Of a stretch of 5,200 nucleotides of DNA, positions 1-4,114 are shown in pieces. Origin of the DNA: an uncultured Acholeplasmataceae bacterium (GTDB lineage: Bacteria; Bacillota_I; Bacilli_A; Acholeplasmatales; Acholeplasmataceae); the NCBI GenBank assembly GCA_938041945.1, contig CALISC010000065.1, forward strand, positions 1-5,200, read 5' to 3'. The notes beneath the pieces were generated by a model, which did not search any database, was not told the origin of the DNA, and worked only from the letters and a program-made list of their open reading frames with translations. The stretch's first letter is position 1; the number at the start of each line of letters is the position of its first letter. The position numbers and the translations under genes are program-made.

Positions 1-2
1 AA

Positions 3-227
3 ACCACTGCTAAAAAACCTGCTGCAAAAGTTGAAAAAGCATCTAGCAGCACTGGAACTAAAAAAGTTTCAAATGAAATTGAAGGCTCAACTTCAACTAC
101 TTTATCTGTTTTTGAACTTGAAACTAAAACTCTTGCTGATTTGAAAAACCTAGCAAAAGCCCTTGGCCTAAAAGGTTACTCAGCACTTAAAAAAGTTGAT
201 TTAATTCAACTGATTTTAAACCGATAA
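3..227 (+). CDS. rpsB: C-terminal end of probable ribosomal protein S2 with Rho_N/SAP-like tail (5' partial)
   Basis: This open frame enters from the left edge and ends at TAA 225-227, leaving 74 readable residues. The first ~35 are a low-complexity Lys/Ala/Ser/Thr-rich linker. The last ~40 form a compact helical module with the pattern LADLKNLAKALGLKGYS followed by LKKVDLIQLIL, resembling the Rho N-terminal/SAP-like fold (Pfam Rho_N type) that often binds nucleic acid. None of the conserved S2 core is inside the window. The rpsB assignment therefore rests on position: rpsB lies directly before tsf in most bacteria, and S2 in Mollicutes-like genomes often has extended charged C-termini. In the family such a tail is an accessory; here it might help contact rRNA or mRNA, which is inference. 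Another gene ending in the same module is possible. The reading frame is certain, the identity moderately so. Confidence 0.65.
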   Translation, partial: TTAKKPAAKVEKASSSTGTKKVSNEIEGSTSTTLSVFELETKTLADLKNLAKALGLKGYSALKKVDLIQLILNR

Positions 228-238
228 TTTAAATCAAC

Positions 239-279
239 AAATAAAAGGGATTGCTAGTAACTGGTATATCCCTTTATTT
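239..279 (+). terminator. Hairpin between upstream gene and tsf; weak terminator or attenuator
   Basis: AAAGGGAT (244-251) pairs perfectly with ATCCCTTT (268-275). After a single bulged A at 243, AAAT (239-242) pairs with ATTT (276-279). The result is a 12-bp stem with a 16-nt loop. The 3' arm ends in TTTT at 277-280, so only a short U-run follows and termination would be partial at best. It starts about 11 nt after the stop codon of the upstream gene and ends 60 nt before tsf. This suits a partial terminator, attenuator or mRNA processing/stability element that sets the ratio of S2 to EF-Ts. The pairing is seen directly; the function is inferred. Confidence 0.5.
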
Positions 280-326
280 TGAAATCAATAACTAACGCTA
301 AAATAAACCCAAAACTGCAATTATTT

Positions 327-333
327 AGGAGGA
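327..333 (+). promoter_or_regulatory. Strong Shine-Dalgarno of tsf
   Basis: AGGAGGA is a near-perfect anti-16S match, placed 6 nt before the ATG at 340. It is the strongest ribosome binding site in the window. It fixes the tsf start and fits high EF-Ts output. Confidence 0.85.
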
Positions 334-339
334 ATTTAT

Positions 340-1212
340 ATGGTAACTGCAAATGATGTAAAAATCTTGAGAGAAAAAACTGGCGCTGGTATGCTTGACT
401 GCAAAAAAGCCCTTGAACAAACTAACGGCGACATTGAAAAGGCCGTTGACTTTTTAAGAGAAAAAGGTTTAGCGAAAGCACAATCAAAACAAGGAAGAAC
501 TGCTGCTGACGGTTTGGCTCGTATCTTTATTGAAAAAGACTTGGCATTAATTTTAGAAATTAACTCAGAAACTGACTTTGTTGCTAAAAACGAACACTTT
601 TTAGAACTAATTGAAAAAGTAGGTACTGTTTTAATTAAACAGCCTGTGTCTTCAGTTGAAGAAGCACTAGAAGTTAAAGAAGGCGCGCAAACTATTGCTG
701 AAATGCTTTTAGCGCTAACTGCTAAAATTGGCGAAAAAATTACACTTCGCCGACTAACTTACTTAAAAGCAGGCGCAAACCAGACATTTGGAACATATTT
801 GCACCAAGGTGGTAAAATTGCTGCTTTAACTTTAGTTGAAAACGCAACTTTTGAAATTGCGAAAGACGTGGCAATGCAAGCCGCTGCGATGAAACCGCTT
901 TACTTAAATCCAGAAAGCGTACCCGCTGAAGTTCTAGAGCGCGAAAAAACTGTTCTTACTCAACAAGCCTTAAACGAAGGTACTAAACCTGAGTTTGTAG
1001 AAAGAAAAATTCAAGGTCGTATTCGTAAGTACTTTGAAGAAGTTTGTTTAACTGAACAGGCTTTCTTTAAAAATCCATCTGAAAAAGTTAGTCAATATTT
1101 AGCATACACCCAATCTAAACTAATTGACTACATTTGTTTCAGAGTCGGCGAAGGTATTGAAAAAAAATGCCAAAGTTTTGCCGATGAAGTTGCAGAACAA
1201 CTTAAAAAATAA
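340..1212 (+). CDS. tsf: Elongation factor Ts
   Basis: EF-Ts is the cytosolic nucleotide exchange factor that strips GDP from EF-Tu so it can reload GTP and aminoacyl-tRNA. The 290-residue product matches the usual family length (about 280-300). The N-terminal UBA-like domain shows the family signature VKILREKTGAGMLDCKKAL at residues 7-25. The EF-Tu-contacting TDFV motif is at 78-81, inside ETDFVAKNE. YLHQGGKIAAL (153-163), KDVAMQAAAMKPLYL (175-189) and a late GRIRKYFEEVCLTEQAF block cover the core subdomains and C-terminal module. The start is well supported by the AGGAGG site 6 nt upstream. The gene follows the probable rpsB across a hairpin-containing gap and precedes pyrH by 38 nt, the classical order. 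Nothing is missing or broken. Confidence 0.98.
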   Translation: MVTANDVKILREKTGAGMLDCKKALEQTNGDIEKAVDFLREKGLAKAQSKQGRTAADGLARIFIEKDLALILEINSETDFVAKNEHFLELIEKVGTVLIKQPVSSVEEALEVKEGAQTIAEMLLALTAKIGEKITLRRLTYLKAGANQTFGTYLHQGGKIAALTLVENATFEIAKDVAMQAAAMKPLYLNPESVPAEVLEREKTVLTQQALNEGTKPEFVERKIQGRIRKYFEEVCLTEQAFFKNPSEKVSQYLAYTQSKLIDYICFRVGEGIEKKCQSFADEVAEQLKK

Positions 1213-1226
1213 GGTCTATCCTTATT
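1208..1226 (+). promoter_or_regulatory. Short hairpin spanning the tsf stop codon
   Basis: AATAAGG (1208-1214) pairs perfectly with CCTTATT (1220-1226) around a 5-nt loop TCTAT. Two more A-T pairs are possible beyond one mismatch. The tsf stop TAA (1210-1212) is inside the 5' arm. There is no U-tract after it, so it is unlikely to be an intrinsic terminator. It could be a stability or processing structure between tsf and pyrH. Ribosomes terminating on tsf would open it. The role is inferred. Confidence 0.35.
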
Positions 1227-1250
1227 CTTAAAAAACTAACTAAAGTAAAA

Positions 1251-1955
1251 ATGTATAAGTCAATTCTTTTAAAAATTAGTGGAGAGGCTTTAAAAGACCC
1301 AAGCGGACAAATTTTGTCTCCAAGTATGCTTACCGAAATTGCTAAAGAAATTAAGCAATGCATGGACCTTGGAATTTCGGTTTCGGTAGTTGTGGGCGCC
1401 GGCAACATTTGGCGTGGCGCTATTGCTGAAAAACTTGGAATGGCCAGAGTTCAGGCAGACTACATGGGAATGCTTGGCACAGTTATTAACTCCCTGGCTC
1501 TGCAAGAAGCGCTTGGCAAGGTTGGCCAAAGTGCGGTTGTGCTTTCTCACTTAGAAGTTAAGAAAATCACTGAGCCTTTTGTGCAAACCAAAGCACTTGA
1601 GCATCTTGCAAACAAGCGAGTGGTGATTTCGGCAGGTGGAACTGGACAACCTTTCTTTTCAACCGACACAGCCGCAGCCTTAGTGGCGTCTTCTCTTGGT
1701 GCAGATTGCATTTTAATGGCTAAAAATGGAGTTGACGGAGTGTACTCCGCTGACCCTAAACTAAACAAATCCGCTGTACTTTTTAAAGAATTGACTTACA
1801 CCGAAATTATTGAGAAAAACTTAAAAGTAGTTGACAAAACAGCCGCTGCTCTTTGTCTTGAAAATAAAATCTCAACGCTGGTTTTTAATATGAGTAAAAA
1901 AGGCAATATTATTAAGGCAGCCAGTGGCGTACAAATCGGTACTTTAGTTAAATAA
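1251..1955 (+). CDS. pyrH: UMP kinase (uridylate kinase)
   Basis: PyrH phosphorylates UMP to UDP with ATP. It is a cytosolic hexamer of the amino acid kinase fold and the committed step towards UTP/CTP, the latter also being the CdsA substrate downstream. The 234-residue length is typical. Visible motifs are the N-terminal KISGEAL (8-14), the glycine loop VVGAGNIWRG (47-56), the UMP-binding region around DYMGML (70-75), SAGGTGQPFFSTDTAAA (127-143) and the nucleotide-site segment KNGVDGVYSADP (158-169). The C-terminus VQIGTLVK is normal. Two mild oddities are the Ala at 50, where the family usually has a third Gly (GGGN), and Val at 145, where AALRA often has Arg. The ATG at 1251 has no recognisable Shine-Dalgarno, only an A-rich leader, but the protein begins correctly one beta strand before the lysine motif, so the start stands. 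Confidence 0.97.
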   Translation: MYKSILLKISGEALKDPSGQILSPSMLTEIAKEIKQCMDLGISVSVVVGAGNIWRGAIAEKLGMARVQADYMGMLGTVINSLALQEALGKVGQSAVVLSHLEVKKITEPFVQTKALEHLANKRVVISAGGTGQPFFSTDTAAALVASSLGADCILMAKNGVDGVYSADPKLNKSAVLFKELTYTEIIEKNLKVVDKTAAALCLENKISTLVFNMSKKGNIIKAASGVQIGTLVK

Positions 1956-1983
1956 CTTAAATAAAAATATCAAACAAACGTTA

Positions 1984-1989
1984 AAGGAG
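1984..1989 (+). promoter_or_regulatory. Shine-Dalgarno of frr
   Basis: AAGGAG lies 6 nt before the ATG at 1996 and fixes the frr start. It contrasts with the SD-less pyrH and cdsA starts in the same cluster. Confidence 0.8.
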
Positions 1990-1995
1990 TTTTAA

Positions 1996-2547
1996 ATGTT
2001 AGAACTAGATGAACTGCTTTTAGAAGCAGAAGATAAAATGCAAAAAACGATTGCGCATTTTGAGTCTGACTTAACACAAATTAGAACAGGTCGCGCTAAT
2101 CCAAAAATTCTTGACAAAATCCAAATCGCTTACTACGGAGTAGCAACTCCTTTAGCCCAAGTTTCACAAATCACAGTAGTTGAGGGTACTCAACTTTTTG
2201 TAAAACCTTACGATAAGTCTTTACTTAAAGACATAGAACACGCAATTTTGGCCGAAAACCTTGATATGCCTGTCAATTCAGATGGTATGGGCGTTAGAAT
2301 AATTTTTCCAAAACTAACAGAAGATCGCCGCAAGGCTTTAGCCAAAGAAGTCGAAAAGGCTAAAGAAAACGCCAAAGTATTTATTCGCAACGCTAGACGT
2401 GACTTAAACGACCAGGTTAAAAAAGCCAAGTATCCTGAAGACCTTGAAAAAGAAGGACTAGACGAAGCGCAAAAATTAACCGACAAATACACTAAAAAAA
2501 TTGACGAAATCGCCCAAGTTAAAACCAAAGAGGTAATGTCTATATGA
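1996..2547 (+). CDS. frr: Ribosome recycling factor
   Basis: RRF acts with EF-G to split post-termination ribosomes so subunits can be reused. The product is 183 residues, against about 185 for the family. It has the expected three-helix-bundle/beta-domain plan: IRTGRANP (29-36) entering the small domain, YYGVATPLAQVSQITV, the YDKS segment, LTEDRRKALAKEVEKAKENAK and RNARRDLND (131-139), the highly conserved arginine-rich stretch of helix 3. The C-terminus, IDEIAQVKTKEVMSI, stops where RRF normally stops. The stop codon is TGA, which shows that TGA is not Trp here. The TGA overlaps the ATG of the next gene (ATGA at 2544-2547), so the small membrane gene downstream is probably translated by coupling. 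Confidence 0.98.
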   Translation: MLELDELLLEAEDKMQKTIAHFESDLTQIRTGRANPKILDKIQIAYYGVATPLAQVSQITVVEGTQLFVKPYDKSLLKDIEHAILAENLDMPVNSDGMGVRIIFPKLTEDRRKALAKEVEKAKENAKVFIRNARRDLNDQVKKAKYPEDLEKEGLDEAQKLTDKYTKKIDEIAQVKTKEVMSI

Positions 2548-2792
2548 AAAAAACCACTAAACGCACACGCACAACCCGAAGACCACGCACCCTTTCTTTA
2601 ATTTCAATCATTTTAATTCTTTTTCCGTTCACAGGCATTCTGTCTATTGAACGCTTAATATACGCCAAAGACAAACTACCTGGTATCATTCGCTTTGTTT
2701 TAGGTTTGTTTATCTTTATCGGCTTTTTCTTATGGATTACCGACATCGTACTTTTAATACTTCGCCGCTACAGACGAGAGGCTATTCTTTAA
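2544..2792 (+). CDS. Small TM2-like membrane protein with basic N-terminal tail
   Basis: The product is 82 residues. Residues 1-16 are an almost purely Lys/Arg/Thr tail (MKKTTKRTRTTRRPRT). A hydrophobic helix follows at about 17-34, then a short loop with FPFTGILSIERLIY (27-40), then a second helix at about 47-73 with D67 near its middle. It ends in a basic RRYRRE stretch. This two-helix hairpin, with an acidic-Arg-aromatic turn (ER here, usually HRF or DRF), matches the TM2 domain pattern (Pfam PF05154-like), though the turn is degenerate. The molecular role of bacterial TM2 proteins is mostly unknown, so I assign none. The ATG overlaps the frr TGA and has an AGAGG-type site at 2529-2533, 10 nt upstream. 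It overlaps the next gene by one base. The location, between frr and cdsA, is where uppS normally sits; the protein shows no similarity to UppS. Confidence 0.75.
   Translation: MKKTTKRTRTTRRPRTLSLISIILILFPFTGILSIERLIYAKDKLPGIIRFVLGLFIFIGFFLWITDIVLLILRRYRREAIL
2777..2781 (+). promoter_or_regulatory. Shine-Dalgarno that decides the start of the second TM2-like gene
   Basis: AGAGG sits 10 nt before the ATG at 2792. That ATG shares its first base with the TAA of the preceding gene (TAATG). An in-frame ATG at 2732 would add 20 residues of hydrophilic sequence that is only an out-of-frame reading of the preceding gene. The 2792 start is preferred. Confidence 0.6.
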
Positions 2793-3193
2793 TGCAATTA
2801 ACTAAGTGGGCTAAGTTCTTGATTTTATGTCCTTTTACCAATATTTTTGGAATTGACCGCTTTTACTTAAAAGAACATAAATCTGGTTTAATTAAACTTG
2901 GAATTTTTTATATTGGAATTTTTTACTATCTGTTTGACTTAGTTAAGTTCTTTCAAAAAAAATACTCAGCAGACCTAAACGGTTATTTAAAACAAGAGCT
3001 AAAGCCAGGTAATTTATTTTTAGTGCTTTGTCCTTTAACTTCGCTACTTGGAATTGACCGCTTTGTCTATGGATACAAAACAGCCGGGGCAATTCGTATG
3101 CTTTCTGGTCTGCTTTTAGTTGGTTATGTTTTTCATTTAGCCGACCTAATCCTTTTGTCTGCCGGTAAATACAACGCCAACGAACTGTTTTAG
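2792..3193 (+). CDS. Tandem double TM2-like membrane protein
   Basis: The protein is 133 residues from the coupled ATG and is made of two homologous TM2-like units. Unit 1 covers about 8-58, with LCPFTNIFGIDRFYL at 12-26 and an Asp (D49) in the second helix. Unit 2 covers about 75-127, with LCPLTSLLGIDRFVY at 79-93 and D118 at the equivalent place. The GIDRF turn is close to the TM2 (PF05154-like) consensus. Four transmembrane helices are expected, joined by a hydrophilic linker (about 59-73). The units are offset by 67 residues, and a 17-base DNA identity remains at the turn, so they look like an internal duplication. The neighbouring upstream gene carries a third, more diverged copy. Function is unknown; a membrane assembly or lipid-envelope role is only suggested by the cdsA/dxr neighbours. 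An alternative start at 2732 is considered unlikely. Confidence 0.75.
   Translation: MQLTKWAKFLILCPFTNIFGIDRFYLKEHKSGLIKLGIFYIGIFYYLFDLVKFFQKKYSADLNGYLKQELKPGNLFLVLCPLTSLLGIDRFVYGYKTAGAIRMLSGLLLVGYVFHLADLILLSAGKYNANELF
2847..2863 (+). repeat. 17-bp direct repeat, copy 1 (GIDRF turn)
   Basis: TTGGAATTGACCGCTTT occurs here and again at 3048-3064, 201 bases (67 codons) later in the same frame. It encodes the GIDRF core of the first TM2-like unit. The flanks align more loosely, including the TGTCCTTTxxC segments encoding CPxT. Confidence 0.85.
3048..3064 (+). repeat. 17-bp direct repeat, copy 2 (GIDRF turn)
   Basis: This is an exact copy of the 17 bases at 2847-2863, in the second TM2-like unit of the same gene. 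It supports an intragenic tandem duplication. Confidence 0.85.
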
Positions 3194-3199
3194 TTAACT

Positions 3200-4105
3200 A
3201 TGCCAAATATTTTAAAAAGAGCCATTACTGGCTTTTTTATTTTAGCCATATATCTGCCGCTTTTAATCTTAAGTCCCGCTTTTCTGGGCTTTTTTTTGCT
3301 AAACATAGTGCTTGCGCAAATCGCTGTATTTGAACTCGCCCGCGTTTTTAACTTAAATCAAAATAAAGCAAAACTCACTGTTCTCCATATTTTGGTATTT
3401 ATTTTACAAGTCGCAACATCTGCGATTGCTTTTCAAAGAAGTTATTTGCCTCAAACTGAACTAAATGAACTTAACTTAAGCATTTACCTGCTTTCCTTAG
3501 TTTTAACGCTAGTTTGCGTAAACATCACTATTGCTATTCTTTATTTTCACGAAAAAGAACTGTTCGACCGAAGTTATTTTTTAGTTAACTTTCTTGCCCT
3601 TTCTTTTGGTGGCATGATTTTTCTGTGCACTCATCATTTGCTTTTTGCTCTGTTTCCATTGATTGTTACAATTTTGACCGATACTTTTGCTTATCTTGGT
3701 GGAATTACTTTTGGTAAACACAAGATGAGCAAAATTTCTCCCAAAAAATCTTGGGAAGGTTTTTTTATCGGTATAGTGTTTGCTGCAATTGCAACATCAG
3801 TTGTTTATTTTCTTTTACTTCGTTTTTACTATACAAATGTTAATTTTTTTGGACTAACTATACAAAGCCATCCTGCTTATTTTATTTTGCTATTTTTGGT
3901 AGCGTTTGTCTTTGCGGTTATCGCACAAGGTGGAGACTTAATATTTTCAGCCTTCAAACGCCGTGCAAACGTCAAAGACTATTCTAATATTTTGCCAGGA
4001 CATGGTGGAGTTTTAGATAGAGTTGACGCACTTTCTGTAACTACTTTTTTAACCTTCTTGATTTTCTTAATTTATACTGTGTTAGTTACTTTTCTTTTAA
4101 AATAA
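3200..4105 (+). CDS. cdsA: Phosphatidate cytidylyltransferase (CDP-diacylglycerol synthase)
   Basis: CdsA is an integral membrane enzyme that joins phosphatidic acid and CTP to give CDP-diacylglycerol, the precursor of phosphatidylglycerol and cardiolipin. The 301-residue product is mostly hydrophobic, with about eight membrane segments, and has normal family length. The catalytic cytosolic blocks are intact: TDTFAYLGGITFGKHKMSKISPKKSWEG (160-187) and the diagnostic CdsA signature starting at S250 (SAFKRRANVKD, then PGHGGVLDRVD, ending at 276), with the acidic residues that bind metal and CTP. The ATG is 6 nt after the TAG of the double TM2-like gene and has no clear Shine-Dalgarno, so coupled translation is likely. 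frr-cdsA is the usual order, but uppS, normally in between, is missing here. The link to pyrH is metabolic: UMP kinase feeds the CTP pool. Confidence 0.96.
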   Translation: MPNILKRAITGFFILAIYLPLLILSPAFLGFFLLNIVLAQIAVFELARVFNLNQNKAKLTVLHILVFILQVATSAIAFQRSYLPQTELNELNLSIYLLSLVLTLVCVNITIAILYFHEKELFDRSYFLVNFLALSFGGMIFLCTHHLLFALFPLIVTILTDTFAYLGGITFGKHKMSKISPKKSWEGFFIGIVFAAIATSVVYFLLLRFYYTNVNFFGLTIQSHPAYFILLFLVAFVFAVIAQGGDLIFSAFKRRANVKDYSNILPGHGGVLDRVDALSVTTFLTFLIFLIYTVLVTFLLK

Positions 4106-4108
4106 GGA
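4104..4108 (+). promoter_or_regulatory. Shine-Dalgarno supporting the GTG start of dxr
   Basis: AAGGA overlaps the cdsA stop codon and is 6 nt before GTG 4115-4117. No in-frame ATG lies before the Rossmann motif, so this site decides the start. Confidence 0.7.
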
Positions 4109-4114
4109 AACTCT

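Noticed and set aside
279..304. Possible tsf promoter (TTGAAA ... TAAAAT)
   Set aside because: The spacing is only 14 bases and AT-rich sequence gives such matches by chance. The -35 also overlaps the hairpin 3' arm.
284..306. Similar ACTAAC-containing A-rich leaders before tsf (about 291) and pyrH (about 1235)
   Set aside because: The shared stretch is too short and too AT-rich to claim a regulatory motif.
1202..1408. Minus-strand open frame across the tsf-pyrH junction
   Set aside because: It is antisense to a clear pyrH, with no recognisable domain and no ribosome binding site that I could support; it is a shadow frame.
2208..2528. 106-residue minus-strand open frame opposite frr
   Set aside because: It is a Ser/Leu-rich reading produced by the Lys/Glu-rich complement of RRF helices, with no independent coding sign.
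2732..2791. 20-residue N-terminal extension of the second TM2-like protein from the ATG at 2732
   Set aside because: The extension is hydrophilic and overlaps the previous coding frame. The coupled ATG at 2792 has a suitable Shine-Dalgarno and starts right before the first TM2-like helix.
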